A stretch of 20,558 bases of DNA, taken from positions 1-20,558 of the IMG/VR virus record IMGVR_UViG_3300032182_000302; one strand, written 5' to 3'. Source of the stretch: a virus. Positions 8,101 through 15,224 of the stretch are shown here, piece after piece. Each line of letters starts with the position of its first letter. Position 1 is the stretch's first letter. The position numbers and the translations under genes are program-made. Below the pieces are notes generated by a model. That model searched no databases and was not told where the DNA came from. It saw only the letters and a list, made by a program, of their open reading frames with translations.

Positions 8101-11100
8101 CTGATAGTCTTTACTCCAGTAGTAACTCTAACTTCTTCTCCAGTAGAATCATAACTTACAGTGTTAACATCACCAGTCCAAGTCGTATTCTCTGTTGGGG
8201 GTGCTCCTGCTGGTATTAGAATAATACCACTCGCATTTCCACTTTCATCAGTTGTAACAACTCCTCCAAATGTTGACAAAGAGTTGCCAGCAATTCCACT
8301 AAATCTCAAATCTGGGTTTACCCATCTGTTGATGTTTCTGCCTTCCATGAAGACATTGACAGTCGTATTTGGTTTTAGTCTTCTAATAACAAATTTTACA
8401 GGAATACTTCTTGCATAGAACTGAACGGAAGAAGAAACTAGTCTCTCTCCAACGTTCCTAGTAACAATTCCTTTTCCAATCTCATTATTTTGTGGACTAA
8501 TATTTGAAGAACTTCCTACAGATGCTGATCCAACAGAAGATACTGCATTCTTAGTAGAAGCTTCTCCTAAAGAATTAATAGAAACAAACGATGGAGATGT
8601 TCCAACCCAGTTGACTAAGAAAGAATTGTGTAGACTTGAAAAACTTTCTCTCGAATCTTCTTTTGCTAAGAAAATAGAATACAAACTTGTATTGGTATCA
8701 ACAACCAAAGGTTCTACACTCTTGTCGTACCATTGATCGATTGAAGGGGAAACTTCTCCATCTCCAACATACTGGATAACAACAAATGGGTTTGGATCTA
8801 GAGTTCTGGAAGCAGATTGGTTTGAAAGCAACTTCAACTCAGAATATGGCAGAGTAACAATGTCTCCAGATTTTTGGTATCCAGCGACAGATCGTTGATC
8901 TTCTCTAGTATTAACTTCTTTTAGAACAAAAGAAGATTCATTTGACTGCGGTCTAAGTACAGACTGTTGACTGTCTATAGCACATGCATAATCGATAGAT
9001 CCTAAGTTTCCAACTCTGTGCTCTTCAAAATTGTCTACCAAGAAACCACTCTTGAATCTATCTAATCCAATAGAATCCTTGACTTGCATATTAAGAGCTT
9101 GTTGCTCTAGGATGCTAAGTGTGGTATAATACTCAAGACGCTCAATGCGTTTTTCCAGTTTACCAATGTCACGCATCGTGTAACGACGGTTGTCAACTGG
9201 AGTGATTCTTACATCTTTGCTGCTTTGTGTATAAGCGGGAATGTAAGCATAGAAAAGAGCAATAGCATCGTCTACTGGATCTGGTTTTGTTGGATTTAGA
9301 GAAGAATTTCCTTCTTTAACAATAAACTCACCATTCTTATTGAGGAAGATACCATCAATCCTACTGAGGTATTGAGTTTGACTAAACGAAATGGTATACT
9401 CTAGATTTGAGTCTGGTGCAGGAGAACTTGTAATTACTGATCCAGGACCAGCAAACTGACTAGTTGTTAATGATAAAGAAGACGTATCCTTATATCCAGG
9501 AATAATAGTATCGCTATCTACTTTTGGTCTAAAGTCAATAACGTTTTTCAGTTCAACAATTCCATGAACGTTGGAGTTGAAATCGGGAATTTGATCTTCG
9601 GTAACACCTGCCTCATGAAGATAACTGTCGATGGTGCAAAAATCACCCTGTGAGTGCTCGAAATAATCAAATGCAATTACTAATTGTCCTGTAGTCTGTT
9701 CGTATCCAGGTTTTAAAACAATTCTAGACACATCATATAAAGTGTCTCTTTGACCGTCGTCAAAAGTAAATCTTTCCGTGACATCAGTACCAGTAATTAA
9801 ATTACCTGCAGCATCTACATCAGGTGCCTTAGAAATAGTTCCTTCATACACATATCTCAACTTATAAGCATCTGCATAAGATAAAGTTTCAACAACCTCC
9901 GTGTCGTAATTAGTTCCCCTAAATGGAATAACTCTATCACCAGAAGAAGTTACAACAATTCTTCTATTTTCGACAGAAGTCTTAAGTCTTGGTTTTGCGT
10001 TAGATACTTCAAGAGTAGCAGTCAACTTAAGTCTGGGGAAAGTTCCATTAGATGGAATAGTACCAAAGTAAGTTGATGGAAGCTCTAGACTAATACTACC
10101 TGAAGTTAAACCACTTGCTGTATCAGTAGCAGAACTGATACTTACATTATCCGCATCGACATAGATAATATCTCCCTCTTCAATATCTGGTGCATCACCT
10201 GGATCTAATACAGTAATAATGTAATTCTTTTCAGAGAAAGCAGCGAATCTTTGTGTACCAAAAGGTAGTTGTGCTGCGAAAGTAATAGTTCCTCCACCAG
10301 AAGAAGCAGTAGTAACAAAATCTCTTCTGAAGTAATACTTAATTTTTGTTTCATCCCCACCAGCGGAAATTCCTTTGACCTGCTTACTGCCAGTTGGATA
10401 TAGTAGTGATCCAGAGTTTGCGTTTACTGTTTTTGGACGAAGACGAACAATACTAGTATTAGAAACATCTCCAGGAAGAACAGTATCTAGATAAATTCTA
10501 GTTTTTACTGAACCCTCTTGTCTTGTAGATTTTTGTACGACTGCGCGAACTAGATTATTATCTTCATCAGAGAATTGAATGAGATCACCCTGAATTAAAA
10601 ATTCGCTAGCATCTGCACTGAAACTAGTTGACTCTAAGAAAAGAGTTCCTTTTGTTCCAAAAAATGTAAAATCTGTTACTGATTTAATTTCAGAATATTG
10701 TTGATTGTCAACTACTACATCTGCAGTAAATACGTTTGCATTGCCAGATCCATATCTACAACCAACAGATTTGATATTTTGTGGAGTATATGTAGTTACA
10801 GTATTTCTAAACAATACTGGAACAATTGTTGCAATTGAAGATGGTGCAGCTGAACCAGTTGGTTGTAAAACTGATACTGCAGGTGGTTGACTATATTCAA
10901 TTGAAACCGCAGATCTATTAGTAATTACTGCCCTTAGTGCGTTTCCTGTAGCGCCAATTTCTAAATTGATTTTTGATCCATCAAATTCAACACCATTAAT
11001 TAAGAGAGTTGAACTTTGACTGTAACCAAGTCCTCTTTGTCTTACAATAAAGTGAGAAATTGTATTATCTTTCGCAATCCTTACAGTATTACGATCTTCA

Positions 11101-13259
11101 TCTCTGAGTGTTTCTCCAGAAATAAATTTACCAGAAAGAGTCTTGACAAATAAGATATTTGAAGTGGAATATGTACCACCAGACTCTCCTTCTACAACGC
11201 CATATGCACCACTTTCCAATCCATACACATATTTACCTACACCAAAACCACCTGCAGGTGGAATCGAATTTAGAAGAAGACGTGTAAAGAATTGGGGATC
11301 GAAATAAGATAATCCGAATACGGTATTATATGAAGAAGTTCCTTGAGGTAAACGTCCTTTTGATAAAATAATATCCGAATCGTCATCAAAACCAGCACCC
11401 CTAGATTCTAGGTAGAAATTATTTGGTTTTACTTTACCAATAACTGGAGTGATAGTTTCACTATAATCAACAATAAATCCAAACTTATCATCTCCAGCAA
11501 GTTTTGCTTCACTAAGATATAGTTGTCTTTGGAATGCAATATCACCAGCATCATAATCTGTTAGTAAAAGTTCTACTTCTTCTTTTTTACCAAATACAGT
11601 AACTTCGTAGAATTGAACTCCTGTAGATGGATTAATCTCAGGACGAGTAACTTTAGAGAATGATAGAGTCTGTACGCTGCTTGTAGAAAGAACTGCTCCT
11701 TGTGAATCTCTAGTCTTAATAAAGAATAAGTTTTTAAATGTAGTTTGGAATGTACTATCATTTAAAGTTGCTAATGTGTCAGTTGTGCTAGTAATTTGAA
11801 TGGTTAGAGTTTTGATACCAGTATTGGAATCAAACAATAATCCTCTTCTATTTACAGTTTGCCTTAAAGATGTAGTATCTTCGGTATTGTTTAATCCAAT
11901 AGAACCGTCATTAAAAGTAGAATATAAAAATACCTCTGGATATGCCGTTAAGTCGGATCCTTCTTTGTTTAGAGGAACACTACCAAAAGTATTGGTAATA
12001 TTTAAAGTTGGCAATCCTTTGCTCTTTAAAGTTACATTGTCACTTGAAAGACTTTCTCTAGCTTTACTGATCTCTAGATACTTAGTTTCTTTATTGACAA
12101 TTTCATAACCTTTGATGTATGCTTTACCAGGACTTACACTAGCAACCATCTTGCGGTATGCATCACTAGCACTTAACCCATTGAATGATCCATCATCTGC
12201 TGCAGCATAAAGTCCTCTGTTGCCATCTCTTTGTGCGTACTCTCTAATATCAACAGAGAAATTGTCAACTACATAATCGCCACTTTCATCAAAAGTTCTT
12301 CTTGCTAGAGTTTGCTCTAGTAGACTGTAATCTGTTGGTTTAACTCTTCTCTGTACTGCTCCTCTTACAACAGTAATTAATTGGATGAAATTCTTATCTG
12401 TAATTTCATCAATAGCAAATTCTTTTAAAGTTAAATCAATCTTTAATCTATTTGCACCAGGAGCAGTATAATTAGAAGATCCGATTGCATTATCATACAA
12501 TGAAGGATCTTCTTCTGGTGTTACAACATCTTCACTAATTGTAAATCCAACTTTTGCAGTTGGTTGATCGTAATACTCTTCGATTACTAAAAGTTGTTCT
12601 TTGTTACGAACAAAAAATCCGTTTACAAAGTAAATGCCTTCTTCTACTTTAACAGCAGAACCATATCCCATTGCAGGACTTTCCAAAGAAGTTACTTCAC
12701 CAGTGTCAGGATTAGTAACAGAAATACTAGTAGGAAGTACGCTACCATCGGTTCCAACAACTAGAAGTGGAGTATTAACACCATTAACTACTTCTAAAGT
12801 TTCTCCTTGTCTAAAAGTAAGTTCTGTGTTAGAATTACCACTATTAAGATAATTTACAAATACAGTATCAGCAGAAGACTCTGTTGCCAACTTAGTAGAT
12901 AGTACAATAGCATCTACACCAGAAGATAAACCTCTTAGTGTCTGACCTACAAGTTGACTAATATCATACTTTTTGTATACAATATCATTTCCTTCATTAA
13001 CGGCAACTTCTGAAACTGAAGATAATTTTACATAATCTAATTTTGTATTGAGACCAACTTCTCCAGGGATTACTAAATCTCCCTGTTTAAAAGCAAACTT
13101 ACCAAACGATTCAATTTGACTTTGAAGAATCGATTGGATCTGTGTTAATTCTCTACCCTGAATAGAATATCCAGGACGGAAAAGAATCTTATAAAAATTC
13201 TTGCTCGCGTCAAAGTCCTCGTAATAAGGAGAAACGTTTAAGTTAGTCTGCTGTGGCAT
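5163..13259 (-). CDS. DUF4815-type giant virion structural protein (2698 aa)
   Basis: Residues 1-80 (NVSPYYEDFD, FYKILFRPGYSIQGRELTQIQSILQ, FGKFAFKQGDLVIPGE) match the N-terminus of DUF4815 proteins as I know them from T4-like cyanophages. A second family block lies near residues 1355-1430 (RRYTMRDIGKLEKRIERLEYY, GLDRF.SGF.VDNF). Others are near 1610-1650 (IPVKFVIRRLKPNTTV, then TDESGNASG) and near 2095-2130 (SLGSLYKSQN...W..DL..DLKFNLYRAEF). Between them are repeated 'GE.L.G..SGA.G.V' and G-x-GY segments. No signal peptide, membrane span or enzyme motif is visible. The ATG is supported by GGAG four nt upstream. The gene follows a terminator and a late-promoter-like octamer. It sits at the T4 gp9/gp10 position, so a peripheral baseplate or fibre-attachment role is likely but unproven. 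At 8.1 kb it is by far the largest gene here. Confidence 0.85.
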   Translation of the reverse strand: MPQQTNLNVSPYYEDFDASKNFYKILFRPGYSIQGRELTQIQSILQSQIESFGKFAFKQGDLVIPGEVGLNTKLDYVKLSSVSEVAVNEGNDIVYKKYDISQLVGQTLRGLSSGVDAIVLSTKLATESSADTVFVNYLNSGNSNTELTFRQGETLEVVNGVNTPLLVVGTDGSVLPTSISVTNPDTGEVTSLESPAMGYGSAVKVEEGIYFVNGFFVRNKEQLLVIEEYYDQPTAKVGFTISEDVVTPEEDPSLYDNAIGSSNYTAPGANRLKIDLTLKEFAIDEITDKNFIQLITVVRGAVQRRVKPTDYSLLEQTLARRTFDESGDYVVDNFSVDIREYAQRDGNRGLYAAADDGSFNGLSASDAYRKMVASVSPGKAYIKGYEIVNKETKYLEISKARESLSSDNVTLKSKGLPTLNITNTFGSVPLNKEGSDLTAYPEVFLYSTFNDGSIGLNNTEDTTSLRQTVNRRGLLFDSNTGIKTLTIQITSTTDTLATLNDSTFQTTFKNLFFIKTRDSQGAVLSTSSVQTLSFSKVTRPEINPSTGVQFYEVTVFGKKEEVELLLTDYDAGDIAFQRQLYLSEAKLAGDDKFGFIVDYSETITPVIGKVKPNNFYLESRGAGFDDDSDIILSKGRLPQGTSSYNTVFGLSYFDPQFFTRLLLNSIPPAGGFGVGKYVYGLESGAYGVVEGESGGTYSTSNILFVKTLSGKFISGETLRDEDRNTVRIAKDNTISHFIVRQRGLGYSQSSTLLINGVEFDGSKINLEIGATGNALRAVITNRSAVSIEYSQPPAVSVLQPTGSAAPSSIATIVPVLFRNTVTTYTPQNIKSVGCRYGSGNANVFTADVVVDNQQYSEIKSVTDFTFFGTKGTLFLESTSFSADASEFLIQGDLIQFSDEDNNLVRAVVQKSTRQEGSVKTRIYLDTVLPGDVSNTSIVRLRPKTVNANSGSLLYPTGSKQVKGISAGGDETKIKYYFRRDFVTTASSGGGTITFAAQLPFGTQRFAAFSEKNYIITVLDPGDAPDIEEGDIIYVDADNVSISSATDTASGLTSGSISLELPSTYFGTIPSNGTFPRLKLTATLEVSNAKPRLKTSVENRRIVVTSSGDRVIPFRGTNYDTEVVETLSYADAYKLRYVYEGTISKAPDVDAAGNLITGTDVTERFTFDDGQRDTLYDVSRIVLKPGYEQTTGQLVIAFDYFEHSQGDFCTIDSYLHEAGVTEDQIPDFNSNVHGIVELKNVIDFRPKVDSDTIIPGYKDTSSLSLTTSQFAGPGSVITSSPAPDSNLEYTISFSQTQYLSRIDGIFLNKNGEFIVKEGNSSLNPTKPDPVDDAIALFYAYIPAYTQSSKDVRITPVDNRRYTMRDIGKLEKRIERLEYYTTLSILEQQALNMQVKDSIGLDRFKSGFLVDNFEEHRVGNLGSIDYACAIDSQQSVLRPQSNESSFVLKEVNTREDQRSVAGYQKSGDIVTLPYSELKLLSNQSASRTLDPNPFVVIQYVGDGEVSPSIDQWYDKSVEPLVVDTNTSLYSIFLAKEDSRESFSSLHNSFLVNWVGTSPSFVSINSLGEASTKNAVSSVGSASVGSSSNISPQNNEIGKGIVTRNVGERLVSSSVQFYARSIPVKFVIRRLKPNTTVNVFMEGRNINRWVNPDLRFSGIAGNSLSTFGGVVTTDESGNASGIILIPAGAPPTENTTWTGDVNTVSYDSTGEEVRVTTGVKTIRFTSSATDESKEKVSSYAEVKYYATGILPQNPSSIVSTKPSYFKSNEGVQSVNSNTDNPLKPNPLAQIIKVENYDGGVFVTGLDLFFSKKSDTIPLRVYLTNVDSDKPAKNILPGTEKTLSPNTYLKCYTNGNVSVTQGEFVTGVSTAASGPISRIIDKNGVELTPSSTGIFALTNDQVYTIVLSNHNGKSFRPNEDLSIPSVTAANATGGTDLKLTIAKDSGKVSDIKIVNTGQNYDSAILTIESPQLPGGSSATARVEVSNGRIYNTEISLSGIGYTEPPSVVVKGVGNGAGGCVIQTFIEIDTPAVRMGIAVDRDGVTNSTTPTNFKFDHPVYLQNDTEYALVVETDSTDYELWVSELGSSDIATSTIITSQPSLGSLYKSQNTDIWTEDLDLDLKFNLYRAEFEISRPCELLLTNENLGYELLSKNPFETNAGSSTSATSTLYKGNNQIVKVSHRDHGFDSSGNSYVFYRQALETGGITADIFNSTLFNVTNVGIDQYNLTSTSLASSNSVGGGSSVYATYNRKYEVLYPQINYLTFSDTKLESFVSTTNVVPVDSSTTNYTSYSQTEYEKTFLNESHFFTNQKLIASRINETLNGLERSLTYKMSLSSTKSTLSPVIDLSSASVKTVTNRIESGEGQEDRFGARDQVIKFYNVFSFDLSGQGATGIIESQTITGLTSKAAGTIAKVDGSTVVVRVKTKQSFINGETVALATQPALTSVVVDGVPVKINLSLSDGATITARNPSDITGDAYDNIIYGTTVSWNNQTEELTLKNDVRPILDDYTGRIQDNTTAFNRNASVGDQGLDIFRVGDFISYAGQPDAQAAYWEIGSVTYTNGSDFVADDTSKNSSSVAKYVTKEISISNPGTSIDVHLLANAKEISNIEVLYKIKKASSQDNFDDIDWEYFNGNGQPDVAEIANPENTISSIVEKQSSYQDLKYSVSDLPEFSTFAIKVVLKGIDPAFVPKIQDIRAVASF

Positions 13260-13263
13260 CGTA

Positions 13264-13267
13264 CTCC
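13264..13267 (-). promoter_or_regulatory. Shine-Dalgarno GGAG for the DUF4815 gene
   Basis: GGAG on the minus strand is followed by TACG and then the ATG at 13259. It is the clearest ribosome binding site in the window and fixes this start. Confidence 0.7.
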
Positions 13268-13295
13268 GCCAATAATACTATGGTCTTCGTTATAG

Positions 13296-13303
13296 TATTT
13301 AGT
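13296..13303 (-). promoter_or_regulatory. Late-promoter-like octamer ACTAAATA before the DUF4815 gene
   Basis: ACTAAATA on the minus strand differs from TATAAATA at the first two positions. It lies just downstream of the gp8 terminator and 36 nt before the ATG at 13259. This is the expected place for a promoter that restarts transcription. By eye I saw no other copy of the 7-mer CTAAATA on this strand. It is weaker evidence than the exact TATAAATA copies before gp8. Confidence 0.55.
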
Positions 13304-13309
13304 AGAGAT

Positions 13310-13339
13310 AAAAAAAATCCCCCCATTGCTGGAGGGATT
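13310..13339 (-). terminator. Intrinsic terminator after gp8
   Basis: Read on the minus strand: AATCCCTCC (13331..13339), loop AGCAAT, then GGGGGGATT (13316..13324) followed by a T run reaching 13310. The stem is 9 bp with one G-T pair, and the T tract has 8 T in total, two of them in the stem. It lies 18 nt after the gp8 stop. The opposite strand lacks a T tract, so the terminator is directional. Confidence 0.9.
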
Positions 13340-13356
13340 AATCTTGTAAATTGAAA

Positions 13357-15165
13357 TCAGAATTCGATGACTAGTTTGATGTCTTCAATCTGGTCAGGAG
13401 CACGGGTGATTAGACGGCGGTTTTCGATGTAAATAACATCACCAGAGTTGTTTCTAATTTCTGATGGTGAAAGACCAGCGGTAAAGGTGTGACCTAGTAG
13501 AGGTAGAACACCACCACCAGTATTGTAACCAGTGTCAACAACACCAGCAGCAGAGGATTGTCCTCCAGAGATTGCGTTAGAACCATTACTCTCGAAATCT
13601 CTTACAACACCTTGATCTAGGTGTGCGTCATTGGTTTGGATGTACTTGAGGACACCAGCAGTAGTAGAACCACTGTCAAGAACCCAAGAAACTACGGTTC
13701 CATATGCAGTACCACCAGTTACGGTCTGAGAGATTCTTTCGTCTGGAATGAAGTCTCCAGATCCGCCATTTAGATTAACTTTAATTGCTTTTAGACCAGA
13801 ATATGTAGATTCTGTTGCTGCAGCGCCTGTAGAAGTCAAGAGAGGATCTTTGATGATACCAATACGACGGAAGTCGTTATCAACAGGGAAGTCTCCAGAA
13901 CCTTCAGCATAGGTAAGGCGAATGTTAGTCATCACGCGCTTGCCGTTGAGTTCTAATTCATGATCGGAACCATGACCTCCCTGAGGAGGTAGAACAACTT
14001 CAATAGCGCCAGTTGCGTTTGCTGGAGTTGCAACTCCAGTTGTCAATCCACTATCAGAGAACAAGTTGCCATTACCGAGGAGAACGTTAGCGTAGGTGTA
14101 ACCAGATCCACGAGACCAGATGCTTGCAGCAGTAATTGAACCACCACTAATTGTTAGTTCTACAACGCCACCAGTTCCGTCACCCTTGACGCTGGTATAT
14201 ACAGTTCCATCAGTGAAGTTAGCACCAGCATCTTCGATAAGAGCAACATCAAGTGATCCATCAACTGCAAGAGCTTCGACTGCTTGACGAGTAGACTCTG
14301 TTGGTAGTACAATAGGCATGAAGTCTGAAGACAAGAACTTCAGAACATCATCAGTTGGAATAGTATACATGTACTTCCAAATGTATAGACCACCAGTGGT
14401 CTCTGTGTAGATGCCTGTTGATGCGTTATAGTTAGCACCAGAAGTAGTTGGTTCTTCGGTTGCGTTTACTCCAGATGGATTTGCAGGGGTTTGACCGTTG
14501 TAAAGACACTTGAATACTTCATAGTTTGTATTCATTACGTAGAACTTAGCATCTGCAATTGAAGCGACATTAGTTGCAGTCTGCTTACCTACTTGACCGC
14601 CGCCTGCTGGAGTAGCAGAATAGTCGGGTTTCCACATATCATAGAATGGGTTCGCAACAACATCCCAGTTGTAACGACGAATAACAGTTCTTGCTAGATC
14701 TGTGGTGATACGCTTAGCAGCAATAATCTCGTCGTAAAGACCAATCTTCTCTCTTTGGTTGTCGAGAGGTAGAGGAGGAATATCCTCAGTACCATAACGA
14801 TAAACACCAGTGGTTGCTGTAGCGGAAGTTGTAGTAGAACCACCGTCTGCGGTTTCTAGTAGAGTGCTGCCAGTTGCTGGAACAGAGTTGATACCGTTGC
14901 TGCCAAAAACGTCGGTCAGAAGAAGGGCACCATCATAAACAGCAGAAACAGTAGCACGGAAAGCAGTAGAACCATATGTTCCAACAAACACCTCATTACC
15001 AACGGTGAAGTTAGTAGCACTCTTAGAATATACTTCTAAGTACGCCTTCCAAGGTTGAGGGCGACCGACAAAGAAGTACATGTTTGTACTGGGAGTTTCC
15101 GATAGCGATTCAAGGAATTGCTTCGCATTAAAAATTCTAAACTTATCAGAGATAATAGCAGCCAT
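13357..15165 (-). CDS. 8: Baseplate wedge subunit gp8, enlarged (602 aa)
   Basis: It is recognised by comparison with remembered T4 gp8 (334 aa). The C-terminal motif GDVIYIENRRLITRAPDQIE (575-594) matches T4 GEMIYMENRPPIIMAMDQTE. FRRIGIIKDPL (432-442) matches FRQISIITNPL. YIWKYMYTIP (261-270) matches YVWEYLFEIP, and GRPQPW (34-39) matches GRSEPW. PPLPLD...VIRRYNWD (130-168) matches PPYPTD...VIPRRDWG. The order is collinear. The extra length sits mainly in three insertions: residues about 45-127, about 295-390 (with a G-x-GY module, SRGSGYTYANV) and about 455-565 (with a GGTAYGTVVSW module). gp8 is a structural part of the T4-type baseplate wedge and binds the gp7/gp10 region. Three TATAAATA-type octamers precede the gene and a strong terminator follows it, so it can be transcribed as its own late unit. 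The Shine-Dalgarno is weak (CGGAAC about 8 nt upstream of the ATG). Confidence 0.92.
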   Translation of the reverse strand: MAAIISDKFRIFNAKQFLESLSETPSTNMYFFVGRPQPWKAYLEVYSKSATNFTVGNEVFVGTYGSTAFRATVSAVYDGALLLTDVFGSNGINSVPATGSTLLETADGGSTTTSATATTGVYRYGTEDIPPLPLDNQREKIGLYDEIIAAKRITTDLARTVIRRYNWDVVANPFYDMWKPDYSATPAGGGQVGKQTATNVASIADAKFYVMNTNYEVFKCLYNGQTPANPSGVNATEEPTTSGANYNASTGIYTETTGGLYIWKYMYTIPTDDVLKFLSSDFMPIVLPTESTRQAVEALAVDGSLDVALIEDAGANFTDGTVYTSVKGDGTGGVVELTISGGSITAASIWSRGSGYTYANVLLGNGNLFSDSGLTTGVATPANATGAIEVVLPPQGGHGSDHELELNGKRVMTNIRLTYAEGSGDFPVDNDFRRIGIIKDPLLTSTGAAATESTYSGLKAIKVNLNGGSGDFIPDERISQTVTGGTAYGTVVSWVLDSGSTTAGVLKYIQTNDAHLDQGVVRDFESNGSNAISGGQSSAAGVVDTGYNTGGGVLPLLGHTFTAGLSPSEIRNNSGDVIYIENRRLITRAPDQIEDIKLVIEF

Positions 15166-15198
15166 TGGTTTGTTCCGACGTAGTGTTTGTGCCTGTGT

Positions 15199-15224
15199 TA
15201 TTTATATTTATACCGTTATTTATG
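15199..15224 (-). promoter_or_regulatory. Cluster of three T4-type late promoter octamers before gp8
   Basis: On the minus strand TATAAATA occurs at 15199..15206 and again at 15205..15212, sharing two bases. CATAAATA occurs at 15217..15224. TATAAATA is the T4 late promoter -10 element, recognised by the gp55 sigma-like factor with gp33/gp45, and cyanophages use NATAAATA variants. The nearest copy is 33 nt upstream of the gp8 ATG. The third copy overlaps the stop codon of the gp7-like gene. No -35 element is expected for this promoter class. Confidence 0.82.

Noticed and set aside
11248-11261. 14-bp palindrome ccacctgcaggtgg, with its 12-bp core also at 3853..3864
   Set aside because: Both lie inside genes where the bases encode PPAGG or PAGG type residues. 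There is no loop, no T tract and no spacing pattern, so codon chance is likely.
13975-13990. Small hairpin acctcc-ctga-ggaggt inside gp8
   Set aside because: The stem is only 6 bp, there is no T tract on either strand, and it encodes the conserved PPQGG of gp8.
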